From NCBI GenBank assembly GCA_007844125.1, contig CM017555.1, forward strand, positions 25,179,166 to 25,243,165: a DNA stretch of 64,000 bases. The letters are read 5' to 3'. The notes beneath the pieces were generated by a model. The model did no database searches. It was given only the letters and a program-made list of their open reading frames with translations, and was not told the origin of the DNA. The translations under genes and the position numbers were made by a program. Source of the stretch: Sinonovacula constricta (taxonomy: Eukaryota > Mollusca > Bivalvia > Cardiida > Solecurtidae). Below are positions 11,830 through 23,278 of the stretch, one piece after another. Each line of letters starts with the position of its first letter. Positions within the stretch are counted from its first letter, which is position 1.

Positions 11830-12265
11830 AATGATGTTATCATAAATTATGTTAATTTCTGCAATGTTATAAGCATGTGGGCTTGAAATCGTTCAATATT
11901 TATTGCATTTTGTTATGGACTAACTTCACTATAATGTAAATTCACTCATGTTCATTTAACAAAAAATAATGCCAATTCTACTGGCACACTCTGTGTTCCA
12001 ACCGACATTATGTTTGGCCTCTTCAATAAAAGCACTGCAACATACAGCAGTATTTCAGTTATTTGAGTCGCAAATTAATTAAAGCTGATTGCAGTAGCAT
12101 TTAACAGTGGCATTGCATAATCACCCGCATTAATTAGTAACAAGTAAGCTGTCAATCAAGCAAGACTGTTTCTGTTGTACAATTGACTGTAACAGAATTG
12201 GGGGGGTTTGTCCAGGATTCAAATTTAGTGTATTTAATATTGTGACGTAAGTATATGAAAACTCA
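11830..12265. other. Non-coding, presumed IRS intron
   Basis: AT-rich. No recognised feature apart from a short G run near 12202. Confidence 0.4.
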
Positions 12266-12689
12266 CCATAATTTGAAGCTGAACTTTTTTTGCTTTCTTC
12301 AACACGCCTTGCTTTATTATGTCGGATCCCGGTTTCTCCCTGTAGACTCCAACACGGGGCCGGTTCCTTCCAAGTGAAACTTGGTCCATCGTTAAAAGGT
12401 CCTACTTCACAGTGTTATATTCATTCTGGTATTTCAAGAGGTAGTTTAGCCAGTCTTCTTCCGCTAGTGAAATGGCAACCATACAAAAACTATCCATCTT
12501 GAGAACTAAAGTTATGTTATTCCAAGAAAGTGTCTACCATCCTAGTGTTTATTGGTGTTAGTCAGTGATATAGAGAAAGGGACCTCCTATGACCGTTGTT
12601 TGCTCAAAACTTTTCCCGCTGTCAAAATAATCAAGGAAGACTAGGCCATTGCTGCTGGTAGAACACAGGAAGAACCTTTTCTTTAGCAA
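12266..12689 (-). pseudogene. Decayed duplicate of the IRS PH-domain exon
   Basis: The minus strand keeps the acceptor (TTTCCACAG before TTGCTAAAG) and opens with LLKKRFFLCSTSSNG and LDYFDSGKSFEQ, closely matching the exon at 6795-7104. It then meets a stop after YITD and shifts frame. The 3' part is still recognisable in other frames (MDSFCMVAISLAEEDWLNYL, LKYQNEY). A donor-like ACTCACCATAAT at 12261-12272 (plus-strand reading) matches that of the intact exon, but about 150 bp of unrelated sequence separates it from the homologous part. Frameshifts and stops rule out a working PH domain. It is either a dead internal exon duplication or the remains of a tandem gene copy. Confidence 0.8.
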
Positions 12690-15600
12690 CTGTGGAAAGA
12701 AAACATCAGTATTAAATTATATATTACTATATTTCATTTGTTACTTATTTTTCATTTGAATCCACTGCAATGTGGCATTGATTGCAAAGCAATATTTTCT
12801 TAACTGACAATTTACAGTAAAGGACAGTCACCACCTGGTGCTAATAAAAGTAGAGAATAGCACTGTAACGATTTACCCTGTTGCACCAAAAAACATGATA
12901 CCCGGCAATGCTGTAGCATAAAATGTTGGCTACATTAATGCAGTTTAATATTTAGACCAACAAGTAATTTTTCATGACATTTATCATATTAAAATGAAAT
13001 GTTATTGTCTAGTCATAATTATTACTGTTTCTTATTCTTTTGATGATTTAATTTTCTATTTCTACTATTCATAAAAAAACCTTTCCCTAGTTGTTACTAT
13101 GGATTGTTAGTATGATTATAAAGATGTTTGTTGTTTCAATAAAATTAGTTAATTTTTTGTTGTGGAACTTGTTTATTTATAAACATTAATGCTTTTAATC
13201 ATCCTGTTAAGTTACACAAAACAGTAAACAGACTTTTTTAAGTATGTCATTTTCTAATTGTATTGTATTGTAAAATGTGGACTCAACATATAAGCTGGGG
13301 ATATGTATCATGGAGTAAACAGTTACAGCTCTAGTAAAAATAATGAGGTGTAAGTGGGTGAAGAACTTTTATAATACCTACTGTGAATTTTCTTAATAAA
13401 ATTGCCATATGCATGCCATTCAACAATTTGTTATGACCAATACGAAATTATCATGTGGGGCTAAAAATAGAATTCAAATTTATCTCAATCAAGTAATCAA
13501 GAGACCTAACTGCCTAATGCATACAGTCTAAGCCAGTGAGTGCTTATTAACATTCATCCCCAGAGATTTCAAAAGATGTGAAATCCTGTGTTTGGATGCA
13601 AGCAAATTGCCATTTGTCCACTTTTTACGAAACCGAAACTCAGTCCGCAAGTTTTCCTGATGCAAAATCATTTCAGCCCATGCGTCAATCAGCAATACAC
13701 ATCGTGTTCCAAAAGAAGGACGGCATGTGTTAAGTCAATATGATAGGCAGATGTTTGGCCGATAAACCAATGACAGTGTTTGTGGGTGGAGCATAAATGA
13801 GCGTGTAGCTCAGTTGTGTGCTAATTGACTCTAATAGATGGGATTATCAAGCATCTCTCGACGAAAAATGGCTAAAGTCAGCTAAAAAGTTCCCCATAAA
13901 TTGACAATCAAGTAAAAAAATCATTACTAAGTGTGTAGCTACACATATGTCACTGTGACGTATACCATGTGCCTTATTTTCACCAAATTACTTGGGGTTT
14001 TTTAATATTCAGGCAGTCAAAACAGGATAGAAATGGTGTGGCGATTTAAATTTCGTCCTTTGTGCATGAAAAAAGTTGACTGTAATGGTTTTCAAATCGA
14101 AAAATTGTGTTAAATTTGCCATCTTCCTAGTTTACAACGTTAAGAACTATGTCAATGCTGTGAAATGCAGGTTAAGAAAATGACATAACTTTAGAAATGA
14201 TTTTTCTGCTAAAAACCTAATACATCAATGAAGACATTGTTTTGGAGTTTGTCAGCTTAAAACAGTACATCTCTATATAAAAGTATCTTTATTTTAAATA
14301 GACATGAATAATATGATCTATATTTGTGTGAATTGTTTCTGAAAAAATGAGATCATTCCAGTGATGCCCATATAAAATGTTAATCTTTGTTAAGATTTGC
14401 TGGTTTTTTGTTAGTTTTTAATAATTTTATGTGTTAAAATCATAGCAATAATAGTCCCCCAAAAAAGACAACAAAGTCCAAAATTTTCCCCAAAACTGGA
14501 TATTTATGTCATTATTTTCCCCTCCTGATAGGCTAGGGACACATCCCCAATCCCTAAAAAAAACTGGCTGGGAGATTATTGACTAATATTAAAAAAACAG
14601 TATTGAACAGTTACATTTGTTTCTATTCTTGAAGTGATAAAGAAAAAACTTATATACTACTGATCCCTTCTTGAGCTTGTATTGTTTAACAAATGACAGC
14701 CCCAGCTATTTTGTTACCTGCAGTTGTTTATTCTTAAGGCTGAATAAAATGTTCCTGGTTGCTTTGATTGGTGTTCGCGATAATAAAGAAAAAATCACAT
14801 CCCACAGATGATAAAACAAAAAGTTCACCCTTGGTTGACATTACTTGTCTCTGGTGAACATTCCATTCTATCACCTTCTGTGGGATTTGGGATGTGATAT
14901 TTATAGTGTCTTTTATGTCACACTTCTCAAACGGCTTATGTTAGTGGTTATGCCAACAAAATGTTATACTATTCGTAAATATATAGACCTTCATAATATC
15001 TTAGAAACATGATTACATGTATTTATTCATATTTTAAAGAGTTACTATTTAGAATACAAACATGTTAAAGGTGTTTTCTATTATTTCAGTCCGCAAAAGA
15101 GAAAAACTACTATCATTGCAAGCTTTTAGGTTTGAACATATTAGAGAATATTGGTTGTCAACATTTTGATTCCAAAATGTATCTAAACTTTGACTTAATA
15201 AGTTGTTCTTTAAAGGTGGTATCCAACAGTTCTTCCATATTTAAATATGTAACAATATCTGTAAATAGGAATGTTGGAATTCCTGATAAACTAGACATTT
15301 ACATCACAGCAGATGACGTGGTCACATGGTTTTCTTGGTTTATAAATAGCTAACTGTGCAGTGTGACTCAGACAGGAAATATGTTTGTTTGTGCTGCCAA
15401 AGTAAGTATTACTGATATTTGCATATAACATACAGTGTATTTCTTGAAATTTGAAGTTTTGAAAAGCGATATTTTTTTAACGTTATGTAAATTTCAGCAG
15501 TAAAAAGCCCAGATTGCATTTGGCTTCTTTTGTTCCTAAAACGAGATTCTGCATGAACATTAAAAATAGCTAACTTCCATAAATTATATTTATTATTATG

Positions 15601-17800
15601 TATTATTATTATGTATTATTATTATTATTACTGCAGTGCTTTCAGGTTCCAATTTGCTTTGCTATTTATTTCAATGTTTCTTATGTTATTTAAAACAAGA
15701 AAATAGGTTTGCAGATGAAAGCAAAATCATTGTAGCTAAGCATTGTTTTAAGTGTTTTGGATTGTCTTCAAATTCAAAAGAACATAATTATGTCTGGGGA
15801 AGTAGGTAACAATGTTAATTGTTATGTTGTATTTTTTTTTATTGTCATAACTGAGATGCAGAAAAAAAACACTATTAAGCAATATTCTGTTTATAAGAAG
15901 TATTAATAATTCCCATCAAGGCTTATTTATATGAAATATGGTCGTCAATGACATAATTATATATACAATTATAATTATACAAAAAAAAATATGAATTAGA
16001 TGTTTCAAGGAGAAAAAGATAAAGATCTGAAGAAAAACCTAAATTCTAAATAAACAAATTAACTAAGTGTAAATAGTAAAACACAATTAACATTGCTATA
16101 ACAGCACAGTTGCGCTTCATGATGTGATACATGACACACAGATATGACCCTCAGATATTTAAATTTGATCCCTGAAAATTTTGACTGAGGGTCAATGACC
16201 CTTGAAGCTCAGAGTCTACCGAATGCCCTGATAATGATATGAGAATATCTGCAATAAATCATTTAGTTTTGTATCAAATACGTAATATTTAAATAATGTT
16301 GAGTACAATAATATTTATAACATTAGGTTAAATAAAAAAACCCATATATTTTGGTGTTAATATTTCGATAATATTGTTATATTATAGTATGATGGAAAAC
16401 TTCTATATTTAAATTGAGTTTTTAATATATAACCATAATGATATAAAATTAAAAATGGTTTTGTTAATGTAATTCAAAGTAGTTCATACAAATTATACGG
16501 AGTCTGAGCTTACTATTTAATTTTCTTGTTAAAAAAAATTGATTGTGAACAATGTTGTTTTATTAAGTACACATGATGCAGACATTTACCTTAAGAGACG
16601 TTTGCTTGTTAACAGTCATCAGAAATACAAGTACTTGACAGTTTTCAGCAAAATTATTAGCTAAGTCTACAAAACATACTTAAACTATTGTCGTTCTCTT
16701 ATTAGTATATCAATAAGTGAATAACAAAGATTTTTTACAAGAAAAATAGAACCTTTACCCACTATACCAAAATGTTTGATATTTTCCTAACCCTGAAAGC
16801 AAAGCATCCAAAATTTTGGATTCTTACTTTTAAAACATGCTTAGTTATAAATTAACGAGTCTCATTTTAATGTGCAAAAATTAATTTTGACCATATATAT
16901 TAGCCCAGTTGGACCTGTTTAGTGAAAAACAGTGATAATGAAAATATTTCTGGTCCAAACTGTCAGACATCACCTCAAGGAACTTAATACAAATTAAAAG
17001 GTTTGTTCATTAATTAATCTTAGCACACGACATGACATTGTGATTTGTCCTGTCATTTAAAGTGCAGATCAAATTATACCAAAGTCAAAGGCATAACAGT
17101 AGTCGCAATTCAGACTTTGTTCTCTAGATGTGATAAGAACTCTCAAATGCAATATAACCCGACAAAAGTTAACTGTTGCATGGTGATATATTTTATCTAA
17201 AATAAGATAAACAGCTGGATGTCAACTCATTAAACTATGTTCAATAAAATCATCAAACGAAAATAATTGAAAGAATTATTCATTTTACCTGCTGTCCTGG
17301 AGTTTGTGAAGCATTCTAAATCAACATTTTATGTAACATTCTCTGACTGATTAATGCAGTGAAACACAATTTCAAGACCCCACTCTCACAAATAATTTTA
17401 ATAAAATGCCATCCAAGGTCTGCCAAATTCAGGATTCAAACATCACCATCGGAGTTAACACTTTATAAGCCTCAAAGTTTCTAACCCCATTACACGGTAA
17501 ATATTTTAACCACGATCGCGAACGTTCACTTTGACACGTCTTAATTAGAAAAACAATTATATTGGGTTATGTCATTTAACAAACAATGCATACTACTGCA
17601 AGCGACGAGTTAGTAGAATTTTCCATCACTCCGTCGGCAACCAGACTGCCAGTTCAATGAAAGTGTCTGCGAATATTGCTTGATCTTTGAATAGAACACC
17701 TGAGAAAAGTAAAAATATTTGTAATTTGTGTACTGATCGTACACGACGAGGTAGCCATTTTCAATAAACAGGTCACGTGGTTTGGCATGCATGTAAACAA
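12690..17800. other. Long non-coding AT-rich stretch
   Basis: No exon could be supported. Contents seen: a short foldback at 14794-14898, a TTA microsatellite near 15590-15630, a CCCTCAG/CTGAGGG small inverted repeat near 16145-16195, and scattered oligo-A/T. IRS upstream exons may lie here but were not identified. Confidence 0.4.
14794..14898. repeat. Short foldback element
   Basis: ATCACATCCCACAGATGATA is mirrored by a matching complement ending GATGTGAT, and an inner GTTCACCC pairs with GGTGAAC. The whole 105 bp can fold into an interrupted hairpin. It is probably a MITE-sized palindromic element. Confidence 0.6.
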
Positions 17801-17816
17801 CATGTGCGCATGCGCA
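17774..17816. promoter_or_regulatory. CpG-richer block with NRF1-type palindrome and E-box
   Basis: TGCGCATGCGCA at 17805-17816 is a perfect NRF1 consensus palindrome, and CACGTG lies at 17774-17779. The surrounding 17.5-18.3 kb has more CpG than its neighbours. Such clusters are typical of housekeeping promoters. Which gene it would serve is not clear: IRS on the minus strand is one possibility, an unseen plus-strand gene another. Confidence 0.35.
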
Positions 17817-18493
17817 GCAGCGAATAACATTGACTGTTATTGCATACCACTAAATTTACCCCAAGGTCATGATATCATTCATTATTCGTTACTATCAAAA
17901 CACGTTCCTTCGTATAAACAAACACTTTTGTGAAGGCGAAAATATTATTGAAGTTCAAGAACAACGCAGATGGGTTATTGTTCATTCAGCTTGTAAATCC
18001 GAGATGTAATTGCAGAGATCTACGTAAACAGACATAATTGCGGAGATCTACGTAAACAAAATAATATTGTGTACATTTTCTCGATATTTAATTGAATGAA
18101 GACAATATTAAGAAGCATTGTTGTTTAAAATTTGCAAAACAATTTATACGGTCTCTTTTAGAATGTAAATCTTGACATCTCCTGAAATAGTGATGATCTC
18201 GCCGCCTGGATCTAGCAGAAAACGAATACAGTGTCCATTTCTTTACCATTTACGTCATATATCTAATTGAAAAGTAGGCAATTATTGCAGACAAACAGCG
18301 ATGCCTCACTCTAGTTGCAGCTGTCATTCTCAAATTCATTTTCCTCTTCCGCCTGAAAGAGGTAAGAAAAATAACTCTTCTAGACATATTCACTTACTCA
18401 TCCGCATTTACTTCCCCTGTACCTTACTTGCCCCAAAACCAATGAGACATTAATGAATAGTCTCCCCTGAATAATCCCTAAATGCAAGTAGGT

Positions 18494-19881
18494 TATGGCA
18501 TTCCTTTAGGGTCCTTATTGCATGACCCTGTATCATGCTAAAATATTCAGCATCATGCTTAAACTTTTAGCACGATACAGGGTCATGGCAATTGATTTTT
18601 CAGGTACATGCTGTATCATGCTTAAAAATAATTTAGACCTTTTGGTGCGTAAGTGTACGACCCTGCATCTAAAAAATATAGTTTTAGCATGGTACTAAAA
18701 ATATTTCATGACCCAGGGTCGTGTAAATTCCAATTGGTCCGTTTTAGCATGGTACTTAGTTATAAATGCACTACCCAGGGTCATGCAAATTACGATTGGT
18801 TCGTTTTAGCATGAGGCTGAAATTCAGTGCATGACTCAGGGTCATGCTTATTCCCATTGGTCAGTTTTAGCATGATACTGAATAATAAATGCATCACCCA
18901 GGGTCATGCAAATTCCGATTGGTTCGTTTTAGCATGATGCTAAAAGATAACTGCACTACCCAGGGTCATGTAAATTCTTATTGGTCCGTTTTAGCATGAT
19001 GCTAAATAATAATTGCATCACCCTGGGTCATGCAAGTTCTGTTTGGTTCCTTTTAGCATGAGGCTAAGATATCATTACCACAATGCACTGCCCATCTAAA
19101 AAACTGCAGACGAATTAAATTTGGAGAAACTAATACAGAGGCACTGTGCAATAAAATTTATTTAACCCAAGGCTAATGATTTACCCACATACTTTAACTC
19201 ATTTTAGCCTCAGGCTAAAACCGACCTATCGGAATTTGCATGACCCTGGATAGTGCAACTCTTATTTAGCCTCATGCTAAAACGGACCAATCGGAATTAG
19301 CATGACCCTGGGTAGTGCAATTATATTTAAGTATCATGCTAAAACGAACCAATCGGAATTTACATGACCCTGAGTAATGCAGTTATTATTTAGTATCATG
19401 CTAAAACTGACCAATCGGAATTTGCATGACCCTGGGTAGTGCATTAATCTTTTAACATCATGCTAAAACGGGCCAATCGGAATTTGCATGACCCTGGGTA
19501 GTGCAACTCTTATTTAGCCTTATGCTTAAACGAAACCAATCGTATTTTACACGACCCTGGGTCATGCAATATATTCCACCATCATGCTGAAACGACCAAT
19601 CGGAATTTGCGTGACCCTGTATCATGCATTTTATTTCCAGACTCATGCTAAAAGATTTAGACTGATACTTAAATTGCATTTGTCTGATGCAGGGTCGTGC
19701 AACTCCGCACCAAAAGGTTGAAAGTATCTTTAAGCCTGTTGCAGCATAATACTCATGGTTTTAGCATGAGCCTAAAAAATCAATTGTCATGACCCTGTAT
19801 CATGCTAAAAGTTTAAGCATGATGCTGAATGTTTTAGCATGATACAGGGTCATGCAATAAAGACCCTAAATGTACGCCATA
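18494..19881. mobile_element. Foldback element with arms of 63-bp repeats
   Basis: A 1.39-kb palindrome-like element. The left end TATGGCATTCCTTTAGGGTC is mirrored at the right end (CCCTAAATGTACGCCATA), and matching sequence continues inward on both sides: CATGACCCTGTATCATGC, then TTTTGGTGCG paired with CGCACCAAAA. Each arm holds about six or seven tandem units of roughly 63 bp carrying CCCAGGGTCATGCAAATTCC and a TTTTAGCATGATGCTAAA palindrome, in opposite orientation in the two arms. A short non-repeated centre lies at about 19085-19190. The plan resembles foldback (FB) elements, which have long inverted arms made of tandem repeats. No protein gene is inside. Confidence 0.8.
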
Positions 19882-20925
19882 GTAGGTCCTTTCATTTGTT
19901 TTACTCTGTTTTTATGCTTGTGCTCTTTGGAGTGTACCGTATGTTGACTTTTCTGCCTTTCTTATGATACACAGGTTAACCATCATCAATAAACATGTCC
20001 ATTTTCTTTTTTAAATAACATATCTCTATAAGTATTTAAATTAATTTTAAGCTTATATTTATGCAAAAGTAAGAAATTCACTGTTTGTTATTGCAATATC
20101 TACAAAAGAACAGGCGATAAAGTCCAAGAATTTCAACTACAAGGACCTACCTACTATTTGGAATACCTCTGATATTAACTATCAAGGGAGACAATTTCCA
20201 TTTCAGCAATGTACCTCATTAAAACACAAATTGAGCAGGGTTGAATTTCTGATCCAGATCTTTTACTATGTCTAGCAATCTAATTACAAGTACCTGCATG
20301 CATACGCAATAACTAACATTGCATGGTTTGTTAGATTTAACAACTCTCTTGGATAAATTAAAAGCATCATATTTTACATAGATGGATTGTAACATGCATT
20401 ACTTCTCGATAGATATTTGCAGTAAATAGCAACCAATGACAAATTCCAGCATTTTTAAGTCAATTTTTCAACCCATAATCCAATCCAAAAATAACATCAA
20501 TTGCAGGTGCAATATAAGTTCAGTTAAATAAATTTCACTGAATTTGAGTCACACAAAGACTGATCATTTAAGGATTGAATACTTTGCCGACACTCATGCT
20601 TCCTGTAATGCTAGTCATGTGCATGCAACTACCTGAAGAGTGCAAGTTAGCATTTAATGCTAAATCTGCTCGCATGGCAACTCATTAACTAATAACAGGG
20701 TATTGTAATACAGGGACGTTAATTTCAAAAGCTTGATATTCATATTTATTTATTACTTAATCATGTACAACATTTACAATAAGAAAATAAATCTTTCTTG
20801 CATGATTGAGCTGTTACAATGAGTGAAATAACATAGACAAAAATCATGAAAACACATAATTTTTCTTTTTGTTGTCATACTTATTAAATATACCAAATAT
20901 GGTAGATTTTTTTTTTATTCCATAA
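19882..20925. other. Non-coding
   Basis: AT-rich sequence with no recognised gene or repeat. Confidence 0.4.
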
Positions 20926-21804
20926 TACAGAGAATGAAAATGAATGTAATATTGTACACAATCATAAATCAAATTGTACAAAGTCATCATAGTGTACAAG
21001 AACATTATTTTTTACATAAATATCATGTGGTAAATGATAACTTAGTATACATGATCATCATAGTTATCATGATCATAATGTACATAAGCATTGTAGTGTA
21101 CATGAACAGCATAATGTACATGAACCAAAATGGCATGCATTAACATCAAAATGTACATGAACATAATATTGTTATTTATTTATTAATTTGGGTTTTACGG
21201 CACACCAACACTTTACAGGTAATACAATGCCGAATACAAAGTTTGAACATGATATTGTACAGAACAAATGTCGTACATGAAAATCATAGTGTATGGAACA
21301 TCAAATTGTACATGAACATCAGTGTCCTTGTACATCATATTGTACATGAACATTATACTGTAATGAGCGTTGTGTGTCCATGAACATCATAGTGTCCATG
21401 AACATCATACTGTAATGAACATCATATTGTACATGAACATTATGCTGTAATGAACGTTGTGTGTCCATGAACATCATAGTGTCCATGAACATCATACTGT
21501 AATGAACATCATAGTGTCCATGAACATCATACTGTAATTAACATTGTGTGTCCATGAACATCATAGTGTCCATGAACATCATACTGTAATGAACATCATA
21601 GTGTCCATGAACATCATACTGTAATGAATGTTGTGTGTCCATGAACATCATAGTGTCCATGAATATCATAATGTACATGAACATCATGGTATTCATGAAC
21701 ATCATACTGCACATGAACATTAAAGTGTACATAGACATCAGTGTTCATGGACATCATAGTGTCAATTAAAATCAAAGTGTTCATGAATGTCAGTGTTCAT
21801 GATT
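20926..21804. repeat. Degenerate ~18-bp tandem repeat (CATGAACATCATAGTGT)
   Basis: Roughly 18-bp units, CATGAACATCATAGTGTC or CATGAACATCATACTGTA, repeat with drift. In 21350-21640 they form a higher-order unit of several copies ending in GTTGTGTGTC. The 5' part (20930-21180) is much more degenerate. Short open frames here are products of the repeat. Confidence 0.8.
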
Positions 21805-22106
21805 GTTGAATTTATTGTCCCACCAACAGTATTTCAGTACTTGGAGACAGTGTTCACCTAAAACAGATATGGTGCTGCCTTCACTGTGAATCGCATGCTG
21901 TGAATACCTGGCATAAAACCAAACCCAGTCACATGACTCGGACACCGGGCCAGTTGTAGAACTACCATTGTATTTGCTTGAGTGTTAGCAGGAGCACTAA
22001 ACCACTACCTTTTAAAGACTTTGGTATGTCACGATCTGTGGGATTGAACCAGGGGCCTCCCGAGGCTGGAGACGAGGCTCTACAGATTGCCCCACTAGGT
22101 CAGGTT
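21805..22106 (-). repeat. tRNA-derived SINE (family 1), near full length
   Basis: On the minus strand a tRNA-like head (A-box-like GGGGCAATCTGTAGAGC, B-box-like GGTTCAATCC) is followed by a body that ends in CTGTTGGTGGGACAATAAA. The same body and tail occur at 52178-52499, 44281-44590 and 63855-63919. The copy lies within the tail of the 18-bp repeat array. Confidence 0.7.
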
Positions 22107-23278
22107 TACATGAACATCAGGGTTAATGAACATCATAGTTTGCATGAAAATAATATTGTACATGAAAATAATTAATAGCATTAGCACAGTTCATAATATT
22201 TAAAGGTAAATAAGACTAGAAGGATGGTATTAAATATGCACAATATTGTACCACACAAAAATACTAGATAATAATTTACATTTACCATTTGCATCAAAGA
22301 CATTCATTTACAAGACAATTTTGACACACACAATTTTACTTCACATCTTTCAGCGCAAACACTCAAAAGATTGTATATTGCTTTATCAAGATAATAGTAC
22401 AAGAAAACACATAGAATTAATTACCACTCTTCCTCTGTTTCATTAAACTCACTCACATCCAACTTCAGCTTATTCCTTCACAATTTTACTTCATTGAAAT
22501 TTGAAATTGTTTTCTCAATCAAGCACTGCTGAAAATGATTTTACATTGCACTGTTAAAATTTTACAATAAAGACCAAGCCTGAATCCACAAGAACTAACA
22601 TTTGATCTTTCCATGTGTTTCAACATTATTGTCATGTATCTTAGGTTATTTTGTAATGTAATAATGTAATATTTAAAGTCTGCAATCAGACATTGCATTT
22701 TTATGTTACAAAACGAAAGAAGTTCATTTGCACATTTTTTTGTGAAAAAAATATTGTTGGTCAAATCTGCTAGGTTTGCTTTAATAAGTAGATTAACATA
22801 ACAACTAAAATGTAAATAAATAAAAGTGTCAATGGTGTGTATCATGGTTTTTGACAAATTATATTTCACAATTACCTAGTCCTATAACTTCATATACAAG
22901 AGCCATATTTTGAAGTGAATGTTGAATTTCTACTTGTATCATTAACAAATATATTAAAATAACATCTCTATGTCTTCTTATTATTTTAAAGGATAAAAAG
23001 ATCATATGATATATATATGGGAAAAACAATTTCACTTTTGGTAATGGCACCATCTTCAAAAGCTCAGGCTAAAAAGTCCACTTAGTCTGAATTGTAAGAC
23101 CTACCTACTATTTTGAATACTCTGAATATAATCTAACAAGTAACAATTTTTATTTCACCAATACTTCCAATTCCGTAGAGACATCTATGTAACACAATAA
23201 CAACCACAGAATAACAAGTATACAAAAAATGATACATCATACAGACTACACTACATTCATCTTGTTTTCAAAGTTTCA
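22107..23278. other. GOSR2 3' flank or 3' UTR
   Basis: AT-rich sequence downstream of the GOSR2 stop codon on the minus strand. It may include the 3' UTR; several AATAAA-like sites exist on that strand, but none can be chosen from sequence alone. Confidence 0.35.

Noticed and set aside
18302..18361. Plus-strand first exon (MPHSSCSCHSQIHFPLPPER, then GTAAGA)
   Set aside because: It has a start, a donor and a CpG-richer upstream region and loosely recalls PITHD1 N-termini. However, no following exon was found in the next 5 kb, and the reverse strand at the same place also looks like an acceptor plus short terminal exon.
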